This document shows, piece by piece, positions 19,601-33,845 of a DNA stretch of 64,000 bases. Both the position numbers and the translations under genes were made by a program. Below the pieces are notes generated by a model that was not told where the DNA came from, made no database searches, and worked only from the letters and a program-made list of their open reading frames with translations. Numbering within the stretch: position 1 is the stretch's first letter; every line of letters starts with the position of its first letter. Origin of the DNA: Siphonodentalium dalli (Eukaryota; Mollusca; Scaphopoda; Gadilida; Siphonodentaliidae). The stretch covers positions 42,383,503 through 42,447,502 of the forward strand of contig CP136065.1 of the NCBI GenBank assembly GCA_032622095.1, read 5' to 3'.

Positions 19601-22600
19601 AATGATTCCAGATTTCACTCTAGAATATATAGAGGCAATGGGAAAAAAATATTTGGGCACCTGAATGGCATTTTGGGCTCTATTCAGGGGGGATATTTGT
19701 TTTTTTTAATGGTTAAATTGGTATATTTAACTGGAATTGGGTCCTGTAAAGGTATATACTTCTAGGTCTCCTAGTGTTTTTGGAAATATCTGCATCAGTA
19801 TAAGAAGATTTGCAAAAGTTTGGGCTCCTTAGTGGGTTTTAAGGGTATGGAGACAGCCCAACACCCACAGCACCCATGACAATTCAAGTTAAATTGGTAT
19901 ATTTAACTTGAATTGGGCCATATGACCAATTATATGTATCTACTTCCAACACTTTTGTTGTTTGTGGATAGGTATGCATCTGTGCAAATGGTTTGCACAA
20001 AGTTTGGGCTCCTCAGTGGGTTTTAAGGGTATTGAGACAGCCCAACACCCACAGCACCCATGATAAAACCATACAGCACCCGTGCCTATGAAAACATATT
20101 TCTGAGTCAGCCATCTCTCAGACTATACCCATTCTGTAAATGATTCCACATTTCACTCTAGAATATATAGAGGCAATGGGGAAAAAATATTTGGGCACCT
20201 GAATGGGATTTTGGGCTCTATTCAGGGGGGATATTTGGTTTTTTTAATGGTTAAATTGGTATATTTAACTGGAATTGGGCCATATGACCCATTATATGTA
20301 ACTACTTCCAACACTTTTGTTGTTTTTGGATAGGTATGCATCTATGCAAATGGTTTGCACAAAGTTTGGGCTCCTCAGTGGGTTTTAAGGGTATTGAGAC
20401 AGCCCAACACCCACAGCACCCATGATAAAACCATACAGCACCCGTGCCTATGAAAACATATTTCTGAGTCAGCCATCTCTCAGACTATACCCATTCTGTA
20501 AATGATTCCACATTTCACTCTAGAATATATAGAGGCAATGGGAAAAAAATATTTGGGCACCTGAATGGCATTTTGGGCTCTATTCAGGGGGATATTTTGT
20601 TTTTTTAATGGCTAAATTGGTATATTTAACTGGAATTGGGTCCTGTAAAGGTATATACTTCTAGGTCTCCTAGTGTTTTTGGAAATATCTGCATCAGTAT
20701 AAGAAGATTTGCAAAAGTTTGGGCTCCTTAGTGGGTTTTAAGGGTATGGAGACAGCCCAACACCCACAGCACCCATGACAATTCAAGTTAAATTGGTATA
20801 TTTAACTTGAATTGGTCCATATGACCCATTATATGTATCTACTTCCAACACTTTTGTTGTTTGTGGATAGGTATGCATCTATGCAAATGGTTTGCACAAA
20901 GTTTGGGCTCCTCAGTGGGTTTTAAGGGTATTGAGACAGCCCAACACCCACAGCACCCATGATAAAACCATACAGCACCCGTGCCTATGAAAACATATTT
21001 CTGAGTCAGCCATCTCTCAGACTATACCCATTCTGTAAATGATTCCACATTTCACTCTAGAATATATAGAGGCAATGGGAAAAAAATATTTGGGCACCTG
21101 AATGGCATTTTGGGCTCTATTCAGGGGGGATATTTGTTTTTTTTAATGGTTAAATTGGTATATTTAACTTGAATTGGGCCATATGACCCATTATATGTAT
21201 CTACTTCCAACACTTTTGTTGTTTGTGGATAGGTATGCATCTATGCAAATGGTTTGCACAAAGTTTGGGCTCCTCAGTGGGTTTTAAGGGTATTGAAACA
21301 GCCCAACACCAACAGCACCCATGACAATTCAAGTTAAATTGGTATATTTAACTTGAATTGGGCCATATGACCCATTATATGTATCTACTTCCAACACTTT
21401 TGTTGTTTGTGGATAGGTATGCATCTATGCAAATGGTTTGCACAAAGTTTGGGCTCCTCAGTGGGTTTTAAGGGTATTGAGACAGCCCAACACCCACAGC
21501 ACCCATGATAAAACCATACAGCACCCGTGCCTATGAAAACATATTTCTGAGTCAGCCATCTCTCAGACTATACCCATTCTGTAAATGATTCCACATTTCA
21601 CTCTAGAATATATAGAGGCAATGGGAAAAAAATATTTGGGCACCTGAATGGGATTTTGGGCTCTATTCAGGGGGGATATTTGTTTTTTTTAATGGTTAAA
21701 TTGGTATATTTAACTTGAATTGGGCCATATGACCCATTATATGTATCTACTTCCAACACTTTTGTTGTTTGTGGATAGGTATGCATCTATGCAAATGGTT
21801 TGCACAAAGTTTGGGCTCCTCAGTGGGTTTTAAGGGTATTGAGACAGCCCAACACCTACAGCACCCTTGATAAAACCATACAGCACCCGTGCCTATGAAA
21901 ACATATTTCTGAGTCAGCCATCTCTCAGACTTTACCCATTCTGTAAATGATTCCACATTTCACTCTAGAATATATAGAGGCAATGGGACAAAAAATATTT
22001 GGGCACCTGAATGGCATTTTGGGCTCTAGTCAGGGGGGATATTTGGTTTTTTTAATGGTTAAATTGGTATATTTAACTGGAATTGGGCCATATGACCCAT
22101 TATATGTATACTTCCAACACTTTTGTTGTTTGTGGATAGGTATGCATCTATGCAAATGGTTTGCACAAAGTTTGGGCTCCTCAGTGGGTTTTAAGGGTAT
22201 TCAGACATCCCAACACCCACAGCACCCATGACAATTCAAGTTAAATTGGTATATGTAACTTGAATTGGGCCATATGACCCATTATATGTATCTACTTCCA
22301 ACACTTTTGTTGTTTGTGGATAGGTATGCATCTATGCAAATGGTTTGCACAAAGTTTGGGCTCCTCAGTGGGTTTTAAGGGTATTGAGACAGCCCAACAC
22401 CCACAGCACCCATGATAAAACCATACAGCACCCGTGCCTATGAAAACATATTTCTGAGTCAGCCATCTCTCAGACTATACCCATTCTGTAAATGATTCCA
22501 CATTTCACTCTAGAATATATAGAGGCAATGGGAAAAAAATATTTGGGCACCTGAATGGCATTTTGGGCTCTATTCAGGGGGGATATTTGGTTTTTTTAAT

Positions 22601-25600
22601 GGTTAAATTGGTATATTTAACTGGAATTGGGTCCTGTAAAGGTATATACTTCTAGGTCTCCTAGTGTTTTTGGAAATATCTGCATCAGTATAAAAAGATT
22701 TGCAAAAGTTTGGGCTCCTTAGTGGGTTTTAAGGGTATGGAGACAGCCCAACACCCACAGCACCCATGACAATTCAAGTTAAATTGGTATATTTAACTTG
22801 AATTGGGCCATATGACCCATTATATGTATCTACTTCCAACACTTTTGTTGTTTGTGGATAGGTATGCATCTATGCAAATGGTTTGCACATAGTTTGGGCT
22901 CCTCAGTGGGTTTTAAGGGTATTGAGACAGCCCAACACCCACAGCACCCATGATAAAACCATACAGCACCCGTGCCTATGAAAACATATTTCTGAGTCAG
23001 CCATCTCTCAGACTATACCCATTCTGTAAATGATTCCACATTTCACTCTAGAATATATAGAGGCAATGGGAAAAAAATATTTGGGCACCTGAATGGCATT
23101 TTGGGCTCTATTCAGGGGGGATATTTGTTTTTTTTAATGGTTAAATTGGTATATTTAACTTGAATTGGGCCATATGACCCATTATATGTATCTACTTCCA
23201 ACACTTTTGTTGTTTGTGGATAGGTATGCATCTATGCAAATGGTTTGCACAAAGTTTGGGCTCCTCAGTGAGTTTTAAGGGTATTGAAACAGCCCAACAC
23301 CAACAGCACCCATGACAATTCAAGTTAAATTGGTATATTTAACTTGAATTGGGCCATATGACCCATTATATGTATCTACTTCCAACACTTTTGTTGTTTG
23401 TGGATAGGTATGCATCTATGCAAATGGTTTGCACAAAGTTTGGGCTCCTCAGTGGGTTTTAAGGGTATTGAGACAGCCCAACACCCACAGCACCCATGAT
23501 AAAACCATACAGCACCCGTGCCTATGAAAACATATTTCTGAGTCAGCCATCTCTCAGACTATACCCATTCTGTAAATGATTCCACATTTCACTCTAGAAT
23601 ATATAGAGGCAATGGGAAAAAAATATTTGGGCACCTGAATGGCATTTTGGGCTCTATTCAGGGGGGATATTTGGTTTTTTTAATGGTTAAATTGGTATAT
23701 TTAACTGGAATTGGGTCCTGTAAAGGTATATACTTCTAGGTCTCCTAGTGTTTTTGGAAATATCTGCATCAGTATAAGAAGATTTGCAAAAGTTTGGGCT
23801 CCTTAGTGGGTTTTAAGGGTATGGAGACAGCCCAACACCCACAGCACCCATGACAATTCAAGTTAAATTGGTATATTTATCTTGAATTGGGCCATATGAC
23901 CCATTATATATATCTACTTCCAACACTTTTGTTGTTTGTGGATAGGTATGCATCTATGCAAATGGTTTGCACAAAGTTTGGGGCTCCTCAGTGGGTTTTA
24001 AGGGTATTGAGACAGCCCAACACCCACAGCACCCATGATAAAACCATACAGCACCCGTGCCTATGAAAACATATTTCTGAGTCAGCCATCTCTCAGACTA
24101 TACCCATTCTGTAAATGATTCCACATTTCACTCTAGAATATATAGAGGCAATGGGAAAAAAATATTTGGGCACCTGAATGGCATTTTGGGCTCTATTCAG
24201 GGGGGATATTTGGTTTTTTTAATGGTTAAATTGGTATATTTAACTGGAATTGGGTCCTGTAATGGTATATACTTCTAGGTCTCCTAGTGTTTTTGGAAAT
24301 ATCTGCATCAGTTTAAGAAGATTTGCAAAAGTTTGGGCTCCTTAGTGGGTTTTAAGGGTATGGAGACAGCCCAACACCCACAGCACCCATGACAATTCAA
24401 GTTAAATTGGTATATTTAACTTGAATTGGGCCATATGACCCATTATATGTATCTACTTCCAACACTTTTGTTGTTTGTGGATAGGTATGCATCTATGCAA
24501 ATGGTTTGCACAAAGTTTGGGCTCCTCAGTGGGTTTTAAGGGTATTGAGACAGCCCAACACCCACAGCACCCATGATAAAACCATACAGCACCCGTGCCT
24601 ATGAAAACATATTTCTGAGTCAGCCATCTCTCAGACTATACCCATTCTGTAAATGATTCCACATTTCACTCTAGAATATATAGAGGCAATGGGAAAAAAA
24701 TATTTGGGCACCTGAATGGGATTTTGGGCTCTATTCAGGGGGGATATTTGTTTTTTTTAATGGTTAAATTGGTATATTTAACTTGAATTGGGCCATATGA
24801 CCCATTATATGTATCTACTTCCAACACTTTTGTTGTTTGTGGATAGGTATGCATCTATGCAAATGGTTTGCACAAAGTTTGGGCTCCTCAGTGGGTTTTA
24901 AGGGTATTGAGACAGCCCAACACCTACAGCACCCTTGATAAAACCATACAGCACCCGTGCCTATGAAAACATATTTCTGAGTCAGCCATCTCTCAGACTT
25001 TACCCATTCTGTAAATGATTCCACATTTCACTCTAGAATATATAGAGGCAATGGGACAAAAAATATTTGGGCACCTGAATGGCATTTTGGGCTCTAGTCA
25101 GGGGGGATATTTGGTTTTTTTAATGGTTAAATTGGTATATTTAACTGGAATTGGGCCATATGACCCATTATATGTATACTTCCAACACTTTTGTTGTTTG
25201 TGGATAGGTATGCATCTATGCAAATGGTTTGCACAAAGTTTGGGCTCCTCAGTGGGTTTTAAGGGTATTGAGACATCCCAACACCCACAGCACCCATGAC
25301 AATTCAAGTTAAATTGGTATATGTAACTTGAATTGGGCCATATGACCCATTATATGTATCTACTTCCAACACTTTTGTTGTTTGTGGATAGGTATGCATC
25401 TATGCAAATGGTTTGCACAAAGTTTGGGCTCCTCAGTGGGTTTTAAGGGTATTGAGACAGCCCAACACCCACAGCACCCATGATAAAACCATACAGCACC
25501 CGTGCCTATGAAAACATATTTCTGAGTCAGCCATCTCTCAGACTATACCCATTCTGTAAATGATTCCACATTTCACTCTAGAATATATAGAGGCAATGGG

Positions 25601-28600
25601 AAAAAAATATTTGGGCACCTGAATGGCATTTTGGGCTCTATTCAGGGGGATATTTGGTTGTTTTAATGGTTAAATTGGTATATTTAACTGGAATTGGGTC
25701 ATGTAAAGGTATATACTTCTAGGTCTCCTAGTGTTTTTGGAAATATCTGCATCAGTATAAGAAGATTTGCAAAAGTTTGGGCTCCTTAGTGGGTTTTAAT
25801 GGTATGGAGACAGCCCAACACCCACAGCACCCATGACAATTCAAGTTAAATTGGTATATTTAACTTGAATTGGGCCATATGACCCATTATATGTATCTAC
25901 TTCCAACACTTTTGTTGTTTGTGGATAGGTATGCATCTATGCAAATGGTTTGCACAAAGTTTGGGCTCCTCAGTGGGTTTTAAGGGTATTGAGACAGCCC
26001 AACACCCACAGCACCCATGATAAAACCATACAGCACCCGTGCCTATGAAAACATATTTCTGAGTCAGCCATCTCTCAGACTATACCCATTCTGTAAATGA
26101 TTCCACATTTCACTCTAGAATATATAGAGGCAAGGGGAAAAAAATATTTGGGCACCTGAATGGCATTTTGGGCTCTATTCAGGGGGGGATATTTGGGTTT
26201 TTTAATGGTTAAATTGGTATATTTAACTGGAATTGGGTCCTGTAAAGGTATATACTTCTAGGTCTCCTAGTGTTTTTGGAAATATCTGCATCAGTATAAG
26301 AAGATTTGCTAAAGTTTGGGCTCCTTAGTGGGTTTTAAGGGTATGGAGACAGCCCAACACCCACAGCACCCATGACAATTCAAGTTAAATTGGTATATTT
26401 AACTTGAATTGGGCCATATGAACCATTATATGTATCTACTTCCAACACTTTTGTTGTTTGTGGATAGGTATGCATCTATGCAAATGGTTTGCACAAAGTT
26501 TGGGCTCCTCAGTGGGTTTTAAGGGTACTGAGACAGCCCAACACCCACAGCACCCATGACAATTCAAGTTAAATTGGTATATTTAACTTGAATTGGGCCA
26601 TATGACCCATTATATGTATCTACTTCCAACACTTTTGTTGTTTGTGGATAGGTATGCATCTATGCAAATGGTTTGCACAAAGTATGGGCTCCTCAGTGGG
26701 TTTTAAGGGTATTGATACAGCCCAACACCCACAGCACCCATGATAAAACCATACAGCACCCGTGCCTATGAAAACATATTTCTGAGTCAGCCATCTCTCA
26801 GACTATACCCATTCTGTAAATGATTCCACATTTCACTCTAGAATATATAGAGGCAAGGGGAAAAAAATATTTGGGCACCTGAATGGCATTTTGGGCTCTA
26901 TTCAGGGGGGATATTTGTTTTTTTTAATGGTTAAATTGGTATATTTAACTTGAATTGGGCCATATGACCCATTATATGTATCTACTTCAAACACTTTTGT
27001 TGTTTGTGGATAGGTATGCATCTATGCAAATGGTTTGCACAAAGTTTGGGCTCCTCAGTGGGTTTTAAGGGTATTGAGACAGCCCAACACCCACATCACC
27101 CATGACAATTCAAGTTAAATTGGTATATTTAACTTGAATTGGGCCATATGACCCATTATATTTATCTACTTCCAACACTTTTGTTGTTTGTGGATAGGTA
27201 TGCATCTATGCAAATGGTTTGCACAAAGTTTGGGCTCCTCAGTGGGTTTTAAGGGTATTGAGACAGCCCAACACCCACAGCACCCATGATAAAACCATAC
27301 AGCACCCGTGCCTATGAAAACATATTTCTGAGTCAGCCATCTCTCAGACTATACCCATTCTGTAAATGATTCCACATTTCACTCTAGAATATATAGAGGC
27401 AATGGGAAAAAATATTTGGGCACCTGAATGGCATTTTGGGCTCTATTCAGGGGGGATATTTGTTTTTTTTAATGGTTAAATTGGTATATTTAACTGGAAT
27501 TGGGTCCTGTAAAGGTATATACTTCTAGGTCTCCTAGTGTTTTTGGAAATATCTGCATCAGTATAAGAAGATTTGCAAAAGTTTGGGCTCCTTAGTGGGT
27601 TTTAAGGGTATGGAGACAGCCCAACACCCACAGCACCCATGACAATTCAAGTTAAATTGGTATATTTAACTTGATTTGGGCCATATGACCCATTATATAT
27701 ATCTACTTCCAACACTTTTGTTGCTTGTGGATAGGTATGCATCTATGCAAATGGTTTGCACAAAGTTTGGGCTCCTCAGTGGGTTTTAAGGGTATTGAGA
27801 CAGCCCAACACCCACAGCACCCATGATAAAACCATACAGCATCCGTGCCTATGAAAACATATTTCTGAGTCAGCCACCTCTCAGACTATACCCATTCTGT
27901 AAATGATTCCACATTTCACTCTAGAATATATAGAGGCAATGGGAAAAAAATATTTGGGCACCTGAATGGCATTTTGGGCTCTATTCAGGGGGGATATTTG
28001 GTTTTTTTAATGGTTAAATTGGTATATTTAACTGGAATTGGATCCTGTAATGGTATATACTTCTAGGTCTCCTAGTGTTTTTGGAAATATCTGCATCAGT
28101 TTAAGAAGATTTGCAAAAGTTTGGGCTCCTTAGTGGGTTTTAAGGGTATGGAGACAGCCCAACACCCACAGCACCCATGACAATTCAAGTTAAATTGGTA
28201 TATTTAACTTGAATTGGGCCATATGACCCATTATATGTATCTACTTCCAACACTTTTGTTGTTTTTGGATAGGTATGCATCTATGCAAATGGTTTGCACA
28301 AAGTTTGGGCTCCTCAGTGGGTTTTAAGGGTATTGAGACAGCCCAACACCCACAGCACCCATGATAAAACCATACAGCACCCGTGCCTATGAAAACATAT
28401 TTCTGAGTCAGCCATCTCTCAGACTATACCCATTCTGTAAATGATTCCACATTTCACTCTAGAATATATAGAGGCAATGGAAAAAAAATATTTGGGCACC
28501 TGAATGGGATTTTGGGCTCTAGTCATGGGGGATATTTGTTTTTTTTAATGGTTAAATTGGTATATTTAACTGGAATTGGGTCCTGTATAGGTATATACTT

Positions 28601-31080
28601 CTAGGTCTCCTAGTGTTTTTGGAAATATCTGCATCAGTATAAGAAGATTTGCAAAAGTTTGGGCTCCTTAGTGGGTTTTAAGGGTATGCAGACAGCCCAA
28701 CACCCACAGCACCCATGAAAATTCAAGTTAAATTGGTATATTTAACTTGAATTGGGCCATATGACCCATTATATATATCTACTTCCAACACTTTTGTTGT
28801 TTGTGGATAGGTATGCATCTATGCAAATGGTTTGCACAAAGTTTGGGCTCCTCAGTGGGTTTTAATGGTATTGAGACAGCCCAACACCTACAGCACCCTT
28901 GATAAAACCATACAGCACCCGTGCCTATGAAAACATATTTCTGAGTCAGCCATCTCTCAGACTTTACCCATTCTGTAAATGATTCCACATTTCACTCTAG
29001 AATATATAGAGGCAATGGGACAAAAAATATTTGGGCACCTGAATGGCATTTTGGGCTCTAGTCAGGGGGGATATTTGGTTTTTTAATGGTTAAATTGGTA
29101 TATTTAACTGGAATTGGGCCATATGACCCATTATATGTATACTTCCAACACTTTTGTTGTTTGTGGATAGGTATGCATCTATGCAAATGGTTTGCACAAA
29201 GTTTGGGCTCCTCAGTGGGTTTTAAGGGTATTGAGACATCCCAACACCCACAGCACCCATGACAATTCAAGTTAAATTGGTATATTTAACTTGAATTGGG
29301 CCATATGACCCATTATATGTATCTACTTCCAACACTTTTGTTGTTTGTGGATAGGTATGCATCTATGCAAATGGTTTGCACAAAGTTTGGGCTCCTCAGT
29401 GGGTTTTAAGGGTATTGAGACAGCCCAACACCCACAGCACCCATGATAAAACCATACAGCACCCGTGCATATGAAAACATATTTCTGAGTCAGCCATCTC
29501 TCAGACTATACCCATTCTGTAAATGATTCCACATTTCACTCTAGAATATATAGAGGCAATGGGAACAAAAATATTTGGGCACCTGAATGGGATTTTGGGC
29601 TCTATTCAGGGTGGATATTTGGTTTTTTTTAATGGTTAAATTGGTATATTTAACTGGAATTGGGTCCTGTAAAGGTATATACTTCTAGGTCTCCTAGTGT
29701 TTTTGGAAATATCTGCATCAGTATAAGAAGATTTGCAAAAGTTTGGGCTCCTTAGTGGGTTTTAAGGGTATGGAGACAGCCCAACACCCACAGCACCCAT
29801 GACAATTCAAGTTAAATTGGTATATTTAACTTGAATTGGGCCATATGACCCATTATATGTATCTACTTCCAACACTTTTGTTGTTTGTGGATAGGTATGC
29901 ATCTATGCAAATGGTTTGCACAAAGTTTGGGCTCCTCAGTGGGTTTTAAGGGTATTGAGACAGCCCAACACCCACAGCACCCATGATAAAACCATACAGC
30001 ACCCGTGCCTATGAAAACATATTTCGGAGTCAGCCATCTCTCAGACTATACCCATTCTGTAAATGATTCCACATTTCACTCTAGAATATATAGAGGCAAT
30101 GGGAAAAAAATATTTGGGCACCTGAATGGCATTTTGGGCTCTATTCAGGGGGGATATTTGGTTTTTTTAATGGTTAAATTGGTATATTTAACTGGAATTG
30201 GGTCCTGTAAAGGTATATACTTCTAGGTCTCCTAGTGTTTTTGGAAATATCTGCATCAGTATAAGAAGATTTGCAAAAGTTTGGGCTCCTTAGTGGGTTT
30301 TCAGGGTATGTAGACAGTCCAACACCCACAGCACCCATGACAATTTAAGTTAAATTGGTATATTTAACTTGAATTGGGCCATATGACCCATTATATATAT
30401 CTACTTCCAACACTTTTGTTGTTTGTGGATAGGTATGCATCTATGCAAATGGTTTGCACAAAGTTTGGGCTCCTCAGTGGGTTTTAAGGGTATGGAGACT
30501 GCCCAACACCCACAGCACCCATGATAAAACCATACAGCACCCGTGCCCATTTCTGAGTCAGCCATCTCTCAGACTATACCCATTCTGAAAAGGATTCCAC
30601 AGTTCACTTTAGAATATATAGAGGCAATGGGAAAAAATTATTTGGGCATCTGAATGGGATTTTGGGCTTTGGTCAGGGGGAGGGGAATATTTGGGTTTTT
30701 TAATGGTCAAGTTGAATTGAGCACTGTGACCCATTATAGGTATCTACTTCTATGTCTCTTACTAGTAGTGTTTTTGGTAAGATGTGCATCAGTATAAGAA
30801 GGTTTGCAAAAGTTTGGGCACCTGGGAGTGATTTAATGGTGAGCAGGTGGCACAACACCAGTCGTAATGAATTTCGAAGTACAATTGCTAGTCGCGCTCG
30901 TACCGTGCGCAACTCTGGGAGCAAATGTACGCTAAGTTTACTGAGACTGGCACAACACCAACAGCACCCATGATAAATCATACAGCACCCTTGTCTTTAA
31001 AATCATATTTGGGCTCAGGTGAAGGACAAAATATGTTTTTTAATATTAATGTCGGTATATTTAACTTGAATTGGGCCATG
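16700..31080 (+). repeat. Satellite array 1: about 180-bp monomers in A-B-C higher-order repeats
   Basis: About 80 monomers. Most share the end GTTTGGGCTCCT(C/T)AGTGGG followed by TTTTAAGGGTAT and ACAGCCCAACACCCACAGCACC. Three kinds alternate: A (about 184 bp, begins CAATTCAAGTTAAATTGG and contains TGTTGTTTGTGGATAGG), B (about 188 bp, TAAAACCATACAGCACCCG ... GAATATATAGAGGCAATGGG) and C (about 167 bp, GGAATTGGGTCCTGTAAAGG ... CTGCATCAGTATAAGAAG). The usual period is A-B-C, about 540 bp; A-B (about 360) and A-A-B-C (about 720) variants occur. Longer duplications are superimposed. The first monomer and those after 30,540 are degenerate. Open frames of 69-94 codons recur with the repeat and are not genes. 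Confidence 0.97.
30848..30960. repeat. Small insertion in a degenerate satellite monomer
   Basis: The 13-base string TGGCACAACACCA stands at 30,848-30,860 and again at 30,948-30,960. The 87 bases between have no counterpart in other monomers and contain GCGC-rich sequence unlike the array. It is either a small insertion with a 13-base target duplication or a local duplication. Confidence 0.5.
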
Positions 31081-31589
31081 TAAACCGGGTTATTCTATAC
31101 ACTCAGGGGGATACCCTGGGTAATCTATACAATCAGGGTGTTACCTTCCTGTACGCTATTCGTTTAGGCCCATATAGAGCTTATTTAAGTTTTCAAATAT
31201 TGCCAACATGAGCTTATTTCGCGCAATTTTAAAATAAGCTCAGTTTCACATAAACAGACTGTTACTTGGTGTTCATATTCAGATAGTTCTCAGGTGTCCA
31301 ATCTCAAATACCGACCTCGTCGCCATCCGTATACTACCGATTACGTCGACAAAACGATGGCAAATAATTTAAGATAATAATATATTGGGATATCAAATCG
31401 TGTAATATAGTAGTGTCTTAAAATATGAAAATTACATTTCCAAGAATAAATAAACAAAAAATGTGAAGATGACAACAAATATTTAACAAGACAGTCAATG
31501 ACTGTGGGTCGCTCACCAGACTGTAAAGACTGAGAAGAATGGGACTCTGAAGACTACAAGAGTCAGTACGTGACAATATCACTTAAGAC
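31081..31589. other. Junction after array 1
   Basis: It contains two short 'AATCAGGG'-like repeats (31,100-31,145) and a fragment of the AATAAGC hairpin family at 31,165-31,260. The rest shows nothing recognisable. Confidence 0.4.
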
Positions 31590-32517
31590 AAGTAGTTCTA
31601 AACATGGACATAGATGGAGGTTCTCCGATGAGCAGGGCTCTTCAACTTGAAATTTCTAATTGCACACCACTGACAAATCTCCAACCTCTTACATTTTACA
31701 GAAGACAACCATACCACAGTACTAAGTTCACATAAATCATTTTGCACACCCCTCTTAGGTTGAATTTTACAACTAGTACAAGGATATAGGAGAGTTAAAT
31801 CTCTTATCTCTGCCCATATTAGAACAAATGTGAATCCCCATCTATGAGATCCATTCATCTAGTAATATCAATATACCCCCCCCCCCCAATATCCAATAGG
31901 GTATGATTTCACCTGGATAAGTGGTACGTGGTTAAGAAAATAATATTGGAACAGCCAAGTCTGTATTTAGTATGTCTGATCTTTGCAGAATGAGGTCCAC
32001 AAAAGGTGAATTTAATGACACTATTCCACAAGGTGGAAAAGCATCAACGAATTCACCCTATGGGGACCTCATTTCCTAAAATGACCCAATTTGAACAAAT
32101 CTGAACCCGGTCTCCCAAGGCCCATCCATACCAAATATAAGCTAATATAGGCTCAATGGTTCTTGAGAAGAAATTTTAAGATTTACTATGGAGGGAAAGA
32201 GTTATGGCCCTAGCTTCGCACCTATTTGATATGATGAACTTATTTGAACAAATCTGATTGTGAGTCACCTAGGGAACATGCACACTGAAATATATAAACA
32301 TATTTGGTCTTTAATATGGAGAAGAAAACAATTGTCGATAGACGGATGGATAGACATCCCAACAGACAGACGAGTGGAAGGACCGCCTGACAGACATAAG
32401 ACAAATTCAATCCAATATACCCCCCCCCCCCCTCAATGTTTCTTTGAAAAATCAGGGTATGATTTCATCTGGATAAGCGGTGGTTAAGAAAATAATATGC
32501 CAGCCATGTCTGCATAT
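31590..32517. repeat. Mixed dispersed repeats
   Basis: It contains a short hairpin element at about 31,970-32,085 (TTTGCAGAATGAGGTCCACA and its inverse) and one copy of the 'TTTGAACAAATCTGA ... GAGTCACCTAGGGAACAT' repeat (about 32,090-32,400). Two related segments begin with long C runs (31,877 and 32,421), each followed by GGGTATGATTTCA(C/T)CTGGATAAG. No gene. Confidence 0.6.
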
Positions 32518-32944
32518 AGTGTGTCAGACATTTGCAGAATGAGGTCCCCAAATGGTGAATTTAATGACAATATTCCGCAAGGTGTGCTAGCATCACCAGA
32601 TTTATCCTCAGTCTGATTAGGCCTCACCAGCCATGGGAAACCTATATAGGAACAGATTTAAGTTCTAAAGTTGAAGTTTGTAATGCACACACATTGAGCA
32701 CCTCAATTATGCATTTTATCTTCTGCAAATTAGGGGGGGGGGCATAGAAACTGAACAGAAGGGAAAAAGTAAAAAAAGTAACTAAAACAAAATTTCAATT
32801 TGATACTTAAGATACTTCCCAGAAGATGATGCCTAAGCAGAATTAGGTCCATGGAGGGTGTATTTGGTGATGCTAGCCTGCTGTACAGGGTTGCAACACT
32901 AAATTCACCCTCTGGGGACCTCATTATGCAAATGTCAGACACTA
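32518..32944. mobile_element. MITE with GTCAGACATTTGCA ends
   Basis: The left end is AGTGTGTCAGACATTTGCAG followed by AATGAGGTCCCC and GGTGAATTT; the right end is the reverse complement with few changes. Length is about 427 bp, with no coding frame that resembles a transposase. The shorter hairpin at 31,970 is a relative. Confidence 0.7.
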
Positions 32945-33379
32945 AATTCAGGCAGTTTGTTTAAAATTGCTAGCAGTAATGTTTACACAAGCTGCCAGAT
33001 GACATTTTATTGCAATCTAGATTAATGACATGTGTCTCTCTCTCTGTCTATCCACAAAGATATATCTGCAACTTTAATAGAACAGGTATTAAAGTTGGAA
33101 GCTGGAGATGATATCCGTTGGAAGGGATGTTGGTTTGGTGCAGGCCACTGCAGGGTGGGGTGGGTCTGGGCCATATGGGATGGGGGATGGGTAATGGAAT
33201 ATTTCTGTAATTTCATTAAAGATTAAAGTTTCATAACTCTGCAGATGTTATAATGGTGTCACTTTTTTCAAATTTTATAAAATGTTTAAAAACTAATTTT
33301 TTTGTTTGTTAAATTGAGCAAGGTGAAAATTCAAAAAATCTTAATTAATTTTTTTTTTTTAGTTACGTTACTGGCTCCG
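32945..33379. other. Non-coding gap
   Basis: Nothing recognisable beyond a CTCTCTCTCTGT tract near 33,036 and a G-rich stretch at 33,155-33,200. Confidence 0.4.
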
Positions 33380-33845
33380 CCCACATTCGATCCAGTGACC
33401 TCATTTGAACAAATCTGAATAACAGTCCCCCAAGGACCCTTTGTATCAAATACGAACCCATTCGGCCCAATGAAATTTGAGAAGTCGTTGTAAGAATTAC
33501 TATGGTGGCAAAGAGTTATGGCCCTGGCTTCGCAACTATTTGACCCAGTGTCCTCATTTGAACAAATCTGAATGAGAGTCACCTAGGGAACATCCACACC
33601 AAATATGAACCAATTCAGTGTGACGGTTCCAGAGGAGATGTTCAAAGAATTGTTGACGGAGGGACGGACGGACGGATTGACGGACGGACGGACGAGTAGT
33701 GATGACTACAGCTCCATGGTTCCAGAGGAGAAGATGTTCAAAGAATTGTAGACGGACGGATGGACGGACAGCCGGACGATGGACGGACGACGGACGAAGA
33801 GTGATGACAATAGCTCCACCGGAGACTTCGTCTCAGGTGAGCTAA
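33380..33845. repeat. Dispersed repeat with GACGGACG microsatellite and hairpin tail
   Basis: A second copy of the 'TTTGAACAAATCTGAA' repeat: 'GAGTCACCTAGGGAACATCC' and 'GGTTCCAGAGGAGA' precede GACGGACGGACG tracts (33,660-33,700 and 33,755-33,800). The copy ends with the inverted pair GGAGACTTCGTCTC before AGGTGAGCTAA. From memory, this layout is common in molluscan genomes. Confidence 0.65.

Noticed and set aside
21747-29270. Recurring open frames of 69-94 codons in array 1 (and similar ones in array 2)
   Set aside because: They recur only because the satellite monomer recurs, exist on both strands, and have no start context or domain.
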